Positions 9,842 through 18,173 of a stretch of 64,000 nucleotides of DNA are shown piece by piece. Position 1 is the first letter of the stretch; every line of letters starts with the position of its first letter. Source of the DNA: Halorubellus sp034808145 (GTDB taxonomy: Archaea > Halobacteriota > Halobacteria > Halobacteriales > Natrialbaceae). The stretch lies in contig NZ_JAXHGM010000005.1 of assembly GCF_034808145.1 (NCBI RefSeq), positions 124,001 through 188,000 on the forward strand. The letters are read 5' to 3'. The notes under the pieces are model-generated. The model had not been told where the DNA came from. It saw nothing but the letters and a program-made list of their open reading frames with translations, and searched no databases. The position numbers and the translations under genes were made by a program.

Positions 9842-12559
9842 GGTCGCGACGTGCTGGGGGTACGCTATCTCGTCGTCGGACCGGCCACCGAGCCAGCGCG
9901 CGCCCCACGCGTCGTGATGGCTCGCGTCCCACTCGCCGTCGCGCGGCGCGACCGGCCCTTCGAGTTCGATGCGCGCGGACTGCTCGCCGCTCTCCACCTC
10001 GACGTCGAGCGACAGCGACTCGCCGGCCGGCTTCACGTCGATGGGATGCACGGCGGTCTCGCCGGGCGCGAGCTCGTCGATCCGCTCGGGGACGTACACG
10101 ACGTCGTTGACGACGTCACCGACCGCCGCTAGCTCGAGGTCGTACTCGACGCTGTCGCCGACGTTCGTCAGTTCCAGCGCGACGTTACTGTACTCGTCCC
10201 TGACGCGCGTCCCCTCGCCGACGGTCACCTCCAGTCGATCGAGTAGTTCGTCCGTGCTCGCCCGTTCGACGGATGCGAGCGACTGGAACTCCACAGGCGC
10301 TTCCGGGTCGCCGAACTCGACGGTCACGCCGACCGCGGCCTCGGCCGCCGTCACGTCCGTCTCCGTCGGCGCCACGTCACCGGCCCACACGACGACCTCG
10401 CCCGGCGCGAGCGCGTCCCCGAGCCGGAGGTCCCACGTCCCGAGCCGGTCGACGCGAACCCCGACGACGTCGAGGTAGTCCCCGGTCCGGTTCTCTATCT
10501 CGCCCTCGACGTGGATGCGCGAATCACCGCACTCGACGGTCGTCCTGGCGGCGATCTCGCCGTCGACGACAGATGCGGTCGCGCCGTCGAACTCGCCCGC
10601 GTCGTCCCCGTCGGCGACCACGCGCCCGTCGCCGAGCCGATGCCGGCCGTCGACCGCGACGGCGTGCTTGCGCTCCAGCCGCCGCTCGATACCGGCGGAC
10701 GCGGACCCGACCGCGTGCTCCTCGCCGTCGACGAGCAGCGTCAGGTCGTGGACGTCGCGGTCGGGTTCGATCGCGACGTACTCCTGGAAGCGTTCGGTCG
10801 CGGCGACGGTCTCAGCGCTCAAGGACCGTTCCACGGTCGCGGAGACGCCCGTCGACGCCGCCGGTTCACTCCCGGCATCGACGCCAGCGTCGGCGTCCGC
10901 GAACGCGTCGTCGAGGGCGAGCTCGAGGGAGTCGTTCGCCGCGGACCCGTCGAGTTGCGCGCGAACCGTGTTCCCGTCGAGCGACGTCGCGACGCGACCC
11001 GGGACCGCGAGCGAGAGCGTCCACGTCGACCCGGCGACGCACGTGACGTCCCGCTCGACCGGGTCGAGCGCGCCGAGTCCGAACACGACCAGTTCGTCCG
11101 TCGCGGTCGCGTCCGTTCCGTTCGAGACCGTGACGTCGACGAACAGGAACTCGTCGTCGACCGTCTGCTCGAGGGCCACCGTCGTTCGCCCGTCACCGAG
11201 CGTCGCACTCCCGGTCGCGACGCGCTCGCCGGTCTCGCTCGCTATCGTTCGTTCGACCGGTTCCCCGGGGACGAACGGCGCACTCACGGACGCGGTCGCC
11301 GTCTCGCCCGGGGCGACGATACCGAGGTCCGCGTCGTCCTCGACGACGCGGAGCCGGGGCGACGTCTCCCCGTCGTTCTCCACCACGACCGTCCCGTCGA
11401 CGGACGCTCCGTCCACCCGGCCGAGGTCGACCGAGCACGAGATCGCGTCCGCGTCCGGCGTCGGTCGGTCGACGGCGACGGACTCCTCGACGACCTCGAC
11501 GTCGTTGACCGCGACGTGCACCGTCGTCTCGTCGACCCGGTCGACGTCCTCGACGCGGAACGCGACCAGGCTCTCGCCGCCCGCCGGCACGTCGACGGCA
11601 GTCCCCGACCCGTCGACGGTTCCGTCCTCGACGGACGCGTCGACGCGCACCGTCGCGGCGCGCTCCAGGGCACTCCGCACGCGCACCTCGACGTCCGTCC
11701 CCGGTTCGACCGTCGACGTCTCGAGGACCGCCTCGACCGCGTCCGGGTCGATCCGCCGCCGGTACACCGACAGCATCTCGTCCCGAAAGACGCACGCGAG
11801 CGCCCCGCTTCGCGCCGGATACACCGTCCCCGGCGTCAGGTCGTCCACCGGCTCGTAGCTCCCGTCGCCCGACACGCGGAGGACGCCGTCGTCGGTCTGT
11901 ACGAACGCCTCGGTCGTCCCACCGGACGCCACCGCTCGCGCACTGATCTCCGTCTCCCAGCGGACACGACCGTCCTCGACGTCCAGGCCGACGAGCTTCC
12001 CGGTCTTCAGCGCCGCGACGACGACACCGTCGGTCCACCCGACGTCGACCACGGCACTGTCGAGCGTCCCGTCGAGCGCCTGCTCACCGCTCGCGTCGAA
12101 CCCGGTGACGAACGTCCACGTCCCGTAGAGGACGTGCTCGTCGCCCGCCGCGAGGTCGTCCTCGTCCTCGATGTCCGCGTACGGCCGGTCCGTCGACCAC
12201 CGCCGCGACCCTCGCTCCCGGTCGACGCCGATGAGCGACGTCGGCGTGAGCACGCAGACGACGTCCGAATCCGGGATGGCCGCGACAGCCGCCACGGACT
12301 CGCCCGACAGGTCCACGGACCAGCCACGAGACCCGCGTCCGTCGACGGACAACGCCACGAGCGACTCCGACGTGAGCACGTACACGAGCTCCGCGACCGC
12401 CACGTCGACCGGCTCGCCCTCCACCTGGAGGGTCGTCCGCTCCCGTCCCTTCACGTGCACGACCTCGCCGTCCGCGAGCAACACGACCTCGTCCTCGCCC
12501 GACGCGCTCGCGTCCACGCCCGAGAGCTCGAACGACCCAACCTCAGCGTACTCGCTCAC
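9821..12559 (-). CDS. Cytoplasmic PQQ-like beta-propeller protein with Ig-like repeats
   Basis: 912 residues, no signal peptide and no membrane segment. About 1-270 carries propeller-blade repeats of the PQQ/quinoprotein type (blade cores such as LVGLDVEDGRVRWE and LIGVDRERGSRRWS), but no dehydrogenase residues were identified. The rest is a string of acidic beta domains resembling CARDB-type Ig folds, unusual for an apparently cytosolic protein. The start is GTG at 12559, overlapping the AAA ATPase stop by 4 bases (GTGA), so its synthesis is coupled to the ATPase. It is the last gene of the six-gene - operon. An adaptor or substrate-recognition role for the ATPase is inferred. Alternative: exported by a non-classical route. 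Confidence 0.82.
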   Translation of the reverse strand: MSEYAEVGSFELSGVDASASGEDEVVLLADGEVVHVKGRERTTLQVEGEPVDVAVAELVYVLTSESLVALSVDGRGSRGWSVDLSGESVAAVAAIPDSDVVCVLTPTSLIGVDRERGSRRWSTDRPYADIEDEDDLAAGDEHVLYGTWTFVTGFDASGEQALDGTLDSAVVDVGWTDGVVVAALKTGKLVGLDVEDGRVRWETEISARAVASGGTTEAFVQTDDGVLRVSGDGSYEPVDDLTPGTVYPARSGALACVFRDEMLSVYRRRIDPDAVEAVLETSTVEPGTDVEVRVRSALERAATVRVDASVEDGTVDGSGTAVDVPAGGESLVAFRVEDVDRVDETTVHVAVNDVEVVEESVAVDRPTPDADAISCSVDLGRVDGASVDGTVVVENDGETSPRLRVVEDDADLGIVAPGETATASVSAPFVPGEPVERTIASETGERVATGSATLGDGRTTVALEQTVDDEFLFVDVTVSNGTDATATDELVVFGLGALDPVERDVTCVAGSTWTLSLAVPGRVATSLDGNTVRAQLDGSAANDSLELALDDAFADADAGVDAGSEPAASTGVSATVERSLSAETVAATERFQEYVAIEPDRDVHDLTLLVDGEEHAVGSASAGIERRLERKHAVAVDGRHRLGDGRVVADGDDAGEFDGATASVVDGEIAARTTVECGDSRIHVEGEIENRTGDYLDVVGVRVDRLGTWDLRLGDALAPGEVVVWAGDVAPTETDVTAAEAAVGVTVEFGDPEAPVEFQSLASVERASTDELLDRLEVTVGEGTRVRDEYSNVALELTNVGDSVEYDLELAAVGDVVNDVVYVPERIDELAPGETAVHPIDVKPAGESLSLDVEVESGEQSARIELEGPVAPRDGEWDASHHDAWGARWLGGRSDDEIAYPQHVATEYERTR

Positions 12560-14340
12560 GGTCCATCACCCACAGCCCCCGACCCAGCGCCCGCCGACTC
12601 GCCGCTCGAGCCAGCATCGTCGGCCGAATCACCCGACGGCGTTCCAGCGCCGTCGGCGGAACCGGTCGAGTCCGTTCCAGCGCCGTCGGCCGAATCACTC
12701 GACGGGGCTCCATCGTCGTCGACGGAATCGCTCGAGTCCGCTCCACCGCCGTCACCACCGAGCAGTGACGCCAGCCCCGACGGTTCGTCGCCGAGGTCGA
12801 TACCGAGACGCTCCGCCTGCGACTCCACGTACCGACGCATCTCCGGATACCCCTCCAGGTCGTCCGTCTTGTTCCGGACGCTCGCGACGTACTGACTCAC
12901 CGTCTTCGCCTCCGACGCCTCCAGCTTCTCCAGCAGGTACTCCGTGTCGGGCTCTATCGGGTCGCCCTCGATGACGCTCCGGACGAGCTCGCGCTGGAAC
13001 TCGCTCCCGAGGATGCGGTCCGCGACCTCCGCCGGCGTGTACCCGACCGACGCCTCACCGAGCCGGTCGTAATCGATGTCACCAGCCGCCGACACCGAAT
13101 CCAGGTGCTTCTCCCAGACCTGCGCCATCACGGTCTCGTCCGGCTGCGGGATGAACTGCTGCACGGGGAAGCGCCGCGTCGCCGCCGGGTCTATCGTGAA
13201 CGGCATGTTCGTCGCGCCGATGACGAGCAGGTTGTCTTCCACGTCGTTCATCTCCTGGAGGAACGCGTTCGTCAACGACCGCTCGTGCCGCTGGAGCGAA
13301 TCGTCCCCGCGGTCCGGAATGAGCGTCTCCACCTCGTCGAAGAACAGCACGCAGAACCCCTCCTGGGCGATGTCGTGGGCCTTCTCGAACACCGACCGGA
13401 CGCGCTTCTCGGACTCCCCGGAGTACTTCGACAGGACGTCTGACCCACGCACCTCGAGGAACTTCACCTCGCCGTAGTCGTCCTCGATACTCGTGTTGTA
13501 CATCGCCTCGTGCGCTATCGCCTCCGACACGAGCGTCTTCCCACAGCCCGGCGGCCCGTACAGCATCATCGAACTCCCACGGGACGCGAACGCCTCACCG
13601 TACCGCTGCTCGACCTCGCTCCGCGTCTCCGGGTCGAACAACGCGAGCAACATCCGCGCCGTCCGCTTGACCTCCGGCAATCCAGCGACGTCCTCCTCGA
13701 ACGACACCGTCGGCTTCTTCGGCTCCAGGTTCACCTCTACCTCCTCCTCGCCGTCTTCAGACGCGCCGCCAGCACCCCCGCTCCCCGGACGGCCGCTTGC
13801 GGCATCCGCGCTCGTTCCCGACGGCGCCGCCGAAAGCTCTCGGAGCTCCGCCCCGTCGACGAACTCGATGTCCGTCTCCGCGCCCACCTTCACGGTATTG
13901 TAGTCGCTCGGCGCTATCTCCCGCGGTTTGAACGTCGTGTACTCGGAGTCGCGCTTGAGCATCTCGCTGTCGACCCGATGCAGGAGGTACCCCGACTCGC
14001 GGAGGAACGTCTCCAACTCCGCCGGGTCGTTGTCGCCCGGATGAATCTTCACCGACCGGCACTCAACGACGTCGTGCCGCGTCGCGTTCCTATCGACCTT
14101 GAAATCACGGTCGGACCGGATACCGCCGAACACCTGCTTGACGTTCTCGTGGACGCGAACGCTGTTCCCGATGGTGTCCGTCGACAGCGGCCCGTCGTCG
14201 ACGGGCTCCACCTCGAAGTACGCCCGCCGCCCGTTGTGCTCGACCGCGACGACCTCCGGCACGGTCCCGAACTTCGATTCACCTATCTCCACTCTCGCCG
14301 TCGGCTGTTTCTCTTTGAGTATCGGCGTCAGGTTCAGCAT
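12556..14340 (-). CDS. AAA-family ATPase (single AAA module, Cdc48/Vps4-like class)
   Basis: 594 residues from ATG 14340, chosen because GGAGGGA lies just upstream. The N-terminal 1-200 is a beta-rich domain that could be Cdc48-like, followed by an Ala/Gly/Ser linker. The AAA module has Walker A GPPGCGKT (262-269), Walker B VLFFDE (331-336), sensor 1 GATN (375-378) and an ATRRF arginine-finger region (388-391). The helical lid follows, then a Ser/Asp-rich disordered tail of about 80 residues. Only one ATPase ring domain is present, as in Vps4/katanin and unlike tandem Cdc48. Known AAA proteins of this class remodel protein assemblies. Its operon partners are two ESCRT-III-like coiled-coil proteins, which makes them candidate substrates (inference). 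Confidence 0.88.
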   Translation of the reverse strand: MLNLTPILKEKQPTARVEIGESKFGTVPEVVAVEHNGRRAYFEVEPVDDGPLSTDTIGNSVRVHENVKQVFGGIRSDRDFKVDRNATRHDVVECRSVKIHPGDNDPAELETFLRESGYLLHRVDSEMLKRDSEYTTFKPREIAPSDYNTVKVGAETDIEFVDGAELRELSAAPSGTSADAASGRPGSGGAGGASEDGEEEVEVNLEPKKPTVSFEEDVAGLPEVKRTARMLLALFDPETRSEVEQRYGEAFASRGSSMMLYGPPGCGKTLVSEAIAHEAMYNTSIEDDYGEVKFLEVRGSDVLSKYSGESEKRVRSVFEKAHDIAQEGFCVLFFDEVETLIPDRGDDSLQRHERSLTNAFLQEMNDVEDNLLVIGATNMPFTIDPAATRRFPVQQFIPQPDETVMAQVWEKHLDSVSAAGDIDYDRLGEASVGYTPAEVADRILGSEFQRELVRSVIEGDPIEPDTEYLLEKLEASEAKTVSQYVASVRNKTDDLEGYPEMRRYVESQAERLGIDLGDEPSGLASLLGGDGGGADSSDSVDDDGAPSSDSADGAGTDSTGSADGAGTPSGDSADDAGSSGESAGAGSGAVGDGP

Positions 14341-14350
14341 TGTTCCCTCC
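14341..14350 (-). promoter_or_regulatory. Shine-Dalgarno sequence that sets the AAA ATPase start
   Basis: Read on the - strand, GGAGGGAACA sits directly before the ATG at 14340. This internal operon gene therefore uses an SD-led start, and the in-frame upstream starts at 14352 and 14403 are less likely. Confidence 0.6.
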
Positions 14351-14424
14351 ATCCGCTCGCTCGGTCGTCCCACCCGATACCACTCTCCAGCCCTCGTTCG
14401 CATCTCGTTCCGACCGCCTCGTGT

Positions 14425-15057
14425 TCACGCATCGTTTCCACCCGTCAATCGGTCGCCCGCCCAATCGGCGAACGTCATCGGCGTCTCCGCGTCGGTATCC
14501 GCACGTCGGTCGACGAACCGTCGCCCGGAGCGCGACCGCGCGAGGACGTCACGAATCGACGCCAACATCCGCCGGATAGCGCGACACGCGACCCGCGCGT
14601 GAACCGCATCCACCGTCCGAACGCGACGGACGACCGTCTCGGCGCGCGACAACAACTCCTCCACGAACGACCGCAGTACCGTCAGCGTCGGCTGCCAGTT
14701 CCGAAGCGTCGGCCCGGACCGCGCGAGCGGAACACCCGGCATCCCGTCCCGGACGATCACACGTTCGGTCGACGGCACCTCGACAGCGGACGCGTCGCCA
14801 CCGGCGATGTACCGCGTCCGAAGAATCCCCTCGACGACGTCGTCGACACTCGACGAATCCGCCGAACCGCTCGACGACGGGAACGGCGCTGCCTCCAACA
14901 GTGCGTCGCCGAACCCGGCGAGGGCACTCGTCGCGTCGTCCGCGACCGTGAACACGTCCAGGTCGACGTACGAATCGACCTCCAGCAGCCGCGTCAAGCG
15001 GTCGTCGACGGTCCGGAGCGACCCGAACAACGTCTCCGCGTGGAGGGTACTCGACAT
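14425..15057 (-). CDS. Unrecognised 210-residue helical protein in the AAA/coiled-coil operon
   Basis: 210 residues with no family recognised. The N-terminus (1-70) is helical and acidic, a Ser-rich linker follows at 65-75, and the C-terminal half (115-185) is helical and unusually Arg-rich for a haloarchaeal protein. No signal peptide, membrane helix or metal motif is seen. It begins 7 bases after the coiled-coil gene stop and precedes the ATPase by 84 bases, inside the operon. The basic helical half could bind acidic membranes, nucleic acid or the acidic tails of its neighbours; that is speculation. Confidence 0.7.
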   Translation of the reverse strand: MSSTLHAETLFGSLRTVDDRLTRLLEVDSYVDLDVFTVADDATSALAGFGDALLEAAPFPSSSGSADSSSVDDVVEGILRTRYIAGGDASAVEVPSTERVIVRDGMPGVPLARSGPTLRNWQPTLTVLRSFVEELLSRAETVVRRVRTVDAVHARVACRAIRRMLASIRDVLARSRSGRRFVDRRADTDAETPMTFADWAGDRLTGGNDA

Positions 15058-15064
15058 CCGACGA

Positions 15065-16105
15065 TCACGTGTTGTAGCTCGTGTTCGTCGCGTCCGTCTC
15101 CGTCTCCTCGTCCTCGTCGGTCAGGTCTTCGAGGTCCTCGCCCACGTCAAGGTCCAGCACCTCGTCCTCGACCATGTTCGCGAACTCCGCATTCGATGTG
15201 CTCTCGATCGCCTCGTCGACGTCCCCGACGCCCGCGAGCTGCGTCGCGATATCGCTCATGTTCTCGACGATGTTCTTCGCGTCGTCCGGGAACTCCCGCT
15301 GCTGGATCGCGCGAACGCGAATCTCGCCCTCCTTCGTACTCAACGCCTCCTTCGCCGACTCCAGCATGTTCATCTGGTTCGCGAGTTTCGTCGTTCCCTC
15401 CTCGACGGTTTCCAGGAGGTTCGTCGACTCAACCTCCTTCATCTTCTTGTGCGTCATGAACTCCTTCTGGAGCTGCTTGTAGCGCTTCTGTTCGGACTCG
15501 CTGAGCGTCGACGGGTCGTCTGGAACACCAGGACCGTCACCGAGACTCCGAAGCTTCTGACCGGTCTCCTGGATGCGCTCGTCGATTCCACTCGTCCCAG
15601 TGTCGAGATCCGCCATCTTCTGTTCGAGTTTCTCCTTCGCGCGCTTGACCCGGTCTCGCGTCTCGTCTATCTTGTCGATGCAGGCGTCGATACCGGCCGC
15701 CCAGTTCAACGCTGCACGCCCGGAGATGTCCTGCTTCCGCGGGTCCTGCAGGAGCACGACCTGGTTCCCCTCCAACCGGAGGATGTCCTCCTCCGCGAAG
15801 TACTCGATGAGCGCGTCCGCCTGTCGCTCGCTCGCGACCACCGGTTCGCCGTCCTCTTCGGCCGCCGCGAGCGTCTCCACCGCGGTCTGCTTGTCGATCC
15901 GGCCGTTCCCGCCGTCGAGGTTCATGTCCCCGAGCAGGTCCCCGCCGATGATGGCGCGGACCGCGTCCTCCCACTTCCCTTCGACGTCCTCGCCCTCGGT
16001 CCACTCCGCCTCCATCCGGACCATCTCCCCGTTCCCCGTGGGGTTCGCGATGACGTACTCGATTCCATCCACCGTCGTCTTCTCGAACGTGTAGTTGCGT
16101 TGCAT
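15065..16105 (-). CDS. Coiled-coil protein with ESCRT-III-like layout (longer paralog)
   Basis: 346 residues. Residues 1-125 form a conserved mixed alpha/beta domain that reads like tandem winged helices. Then come helices at about 130-170 and a long helix or coiled coil at about 200-270, and a conserved C-terminal region (275-325) with helices and an acidic tail rich in E/D/L. The order winged-helix head, long helical hairpin, shorter helices and acidic C-terminus is that of ESCRT-III subunits such as CHMP7 or CdvB, but no direct sequence match can be shown by eye. The 254-residue neighbour is a clear paralog with identical stretches (VIANPTGNGE at 18-27, FPDDA near 272) but lacks about 70 residues of the hairpin. 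Its downstream partners include a Vps4-class AAA ATPase. Confidence 0.78.
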   Translation of the reverse strand: MQRNYTFEKTTVDGIEYVIANPTGNGEMVRMEAEWTEGEDVEGKWEDAVRAIIGGDLLGDMNLDGGNGRIDKQTAVETLAAAEEDGEPVVASERQADALIEYFAEEDILRLEGNQVVLLQDPRKQDISGRAALNWAAGIDACIDKIDETRDRVKRAKEKLEQKMADLDTGTSGIDERIQETGQKLRSLGDGPGVPDDPSTLSESEQKRYKQLQKEFMTHKKMKEVESTNLLETVEEGTTKLANQMNMLESAKEALSTKEGEIRVRAIQQREFPDDAKNIVENMSDIATQLAGVGDVDEAIESTSNAEFANMVEDEVLDLDVGEDLEDLTDEDEETETDATNTSYNT

Positions 16106-16169
16106 TGGTAGCTAGTTCGCCGTAAACCGTCGATTCCGTGTCTGTACACCACCGCACCGCCGCCGTCGC

Positions 16170-16934
16170 TCAGTCGACACGACTTCCCCCTTCGTCGTGC
16201 CCCTCGAGGTCCGCGTTCACGTCCAGCTCAGGGATATCGTCCTCGACCATCTGCGCCAACTCCTCTACGGACGTGTCCTCGGCCGTCGCATCAACTTGCC
16301 CGACGTCTGCGAGTTCCGACGTCAACGTTCCAAGGGATTCGACCATGTTGACCGCGTCGTCCGGGAAGTCACGTCGCTGAAGTGCTCGAACTCGGAGGTC
16401 CTTGCCTATCAAATCGAGGAATTGACGAAGGGATTCGAGCATGGCATCGGCGTTCGAACGCTCGAGTGAGTCCACGTCTGACTGCTCGAGTGCTTCGCGG
16501 ACCGCGTCGATGCGTTCGATGCAGACGTCCACCGCCGCCGCCCACGTCAACACCTCGCGTCCCGAGAGCGAGCCCTCACGCGAGTCTCGGAGCACTACGA
16601 CGTCGTCGCGGTCGAGGTTCCAGACGTCGACGGACGCGAGGTACGCCACCAGCGCGTCGGCCTGCGGTTCGCCGCGAACGCCGTCGAGCGTCTCGGCGAG
16701 CGCGTCGACCGCCGTCGACCGAGCGACGCGAACCACGCCGTCCTCGACCGTTCCCGAACCGAACAACGCGGCATCGAGCACGGCGCGGGCCGCGTCCTCC
16801 CACTTCCCCTCGACGCCCTCGCATTCGAACCATTCGGCGTCCATCCGAACGATCTCTCCGTTCCCCGTCGGGTTCGCGATAACGTAGTCGATGTCATCAA
16901 CCGTCGTCTCCTCGAACGTGTACTCTCGTGTCAT
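16170..16934 (-). CDS. Coiled-coil protein with ESCRT-III-like layout (shorter paralog)
   Basis: 254 residues, paralogous along its whole length to the 346-residue protein downstream. The head domain (1-115) aligns without gaps at its start (YTFEETTVDDIDYVIANPTG against YTFEKTTVDGIEYVIANPTG). The helical region 125-190 is shortened, and the C-terminal block (190-245, including RVRALQRRDFPDDAVNMVES) is conserved. The pair suggests a two-subunit assembly, perhaps one longer polymer-forming and one regulatory subunit as in ESCRT-III; this is inferred. It starts 15 bases after the stop of the winged-helix gene and lies 64 bases upstream of its paralog. Confidence 0.78.
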   Translation of the reverse strand: MTREYTFEETTVDDIDYVIANPTGNGEIVRMDAEWFECEGVEGKWEDAARAVLDAALFGSGTVEDGVVRVARSTAVDALAETLDGVRGEPQADALVAYLASVDVWNLDRDDVVVLRDSREGSLSGREVLTWAAAVDVCIERIDAVREALEQSDVDSLERSNADAMLESLRQFLDLIGKDLRVRALQRRDFPDDAVNMVESLGTLTSELADVGQVDATAEDTSVEELAQMVEDDIPELDVNADLEGHDEGGSRVD

Positions 16935-16949
16935 GGGACTCCCGTGAGA

Positions 16950-18068
16950 TTACGCGTCCACGCCCCCGAACTCCTCTTCGGCCACCACGTTCGCGAACTC
17001 GTCCTCGATGGACTCCCTGACGTGCCGGTTCACCGCCGCGGTGTTACTCACCTGGACGACCTCGACGTGCTCCTCGGCCGCCTCCTCGAACTCGGGCGGC
17101 GACGCCGGCAGCACGTCCGCCTCGGCCTTCACGTCCCCGAGGATGCGTCGCGCCTCCTGTTCGACGTACGCGTCGAACTCATCGCGCATCACCACCATGC
17201 TGTCCTCGGTCTCCAACCCGAGTCGCGTCTCGAGCGCGTCCTTCGTCTCGTCGACGATGTCGTCCTGCACGCGATGCGCGTACGACAACACGTCGAACTG
17301 GTCCTCTATCTCGGACCGTACCACGCCCGGGAACTCCGCGGTCGGCAGCAGGTACTTCGACTCCTCGAACCGCTCCTCGACACGGTCCTCGATCTTGTGC
17401 GCGGCGTGCCCCCCGAACTCGTCCAGCGCGCTCTCGACGAGGTACTCGCCGTCCAGGTCGATGACGTACCCCTCCTGTTCGAGGTACCGGATGATGTCCT
17501 TCGTCGCCGCGATACTGATGATGTCCTCCAGGTCGCTGTGACTTATCTTCCCGTTCGCCGCCTTCCGCTCGAGCTGAGAGTCGAACCCGACGTTCTCCGC
17601 GTGCTCCTTGAGCCGCGGCCCGATGGTGTAGTAGTCCCGCTCGCCCGCGGTGATGCGCTGAACGAGGTCGCGCTCGGTGAGCTCGGAGACGAAGAACTCG
17701 ACGTCGTCCATCGCGAGGTCGAACCGCGACCGCAAGGTCTCCGACGTGATGACGACGTTGTGACTGAAGGTACTCGTCAACTCGTTCGTGACGGCGTCGG
17801 AACTCCCGACGCTGAACGTGTCGACGTAGTAGACGCCGTCCCGGATGCGTTCCAGGTCGGTGAACTCGTCGCTCGACGCCTCCCGTAACGCATCCCGGAG
17901 GTCGGAGTCCGACAGGTCGCTCGCGTTCAGTGTCCCCGTGTCCGCGCTCTCGTATCCACTCTGCAGTTCCCCCTTCTTGTCGGTGACGTAGAGAAACCCG
18001 TAGTTCGACATCGCCACGTCCCGACAGATGTCTTTGAGGGCATCCGTGTCAACCGGCAGTAGTGACAT
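16950..18068 (-). CDS. Tandem winged-helix cytoplasmic protein, first gene of the - strand operon
   Basis: 372 residues, no signal peptide or membrane helix. Winged-helix-like units appear at about 98-150 and 172-215, then a helical region carrying RVEERFEESKYLLPTAEFP (229-247), which recurs in the first gene of the + operon. The C-terminal third is acidic and probably coiled. Tandem winged helices are typical of ESCRT-II and of UFL1-type adaptors, and the order of units here recalls UFL1, but sequence identity is too low to claim homology by eye. A DNA-binding role is possible but the overall acidity argues against it. Start ATG 18068 fits a leaderless promoter with its TATA-like box at 18091-18100. 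Confidence 0.78.
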   Translation of the reverse strand: MSLLPVDTDALKDICRDVAMSNYGFLYVTDKKGELQSGYESADTGTLNASDLSDSDLRDALREASSDEFTDLERIRDGVYYVDTFSVGSSDAVTNELTSTFSHNVVITSETLRSRFDLAMDDVEFFVSELTERDLVQRITAGERDYYTIGPRLKEHAENVGFDSQLERKAANGKISHSDLEDIISIAATKDIIRYLEQEGYVIDLDGEYLVESALDEFGGHAAHKIEDRVEERFEESKYLLPTAEFPGVVRSEIEDQFDVLSYAHRVQDDIVDETKDALETRLGLETEDSMVVMRDEFDAYVEQEARRILGDVKAEADVLPASPPEFEEAAEEHVEVVQVSNTAAVNRHVRESIEDEFANVVAEEEFGGVDA

Positions 18069-18090
18069 AGACGCTACTATAACAATCAGG

Positions 18091-18100
18091 TTCTAAATTG
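18091..18100 (-). promoter_or_regulatory. TATA-like box of the six-gene - operon
   Basis: On the - strand CAATTTAGAA is centred about 28 bases upstream of the ATG at 18068, the spacing expected for a haloarchaeal leaderless transcript. It is preceded by GGTTGGCCGGAA, similar to the GGCC element before the two zinc-ribbon genes. Confidence 0.55.
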
Positions 18101-18173
18101 TTCCGGCCAACCACACCACGAGCAGGCGTCGTCGGGAGCGTCGACGACCGTGAAGTGACGTCGAATCACCCGG

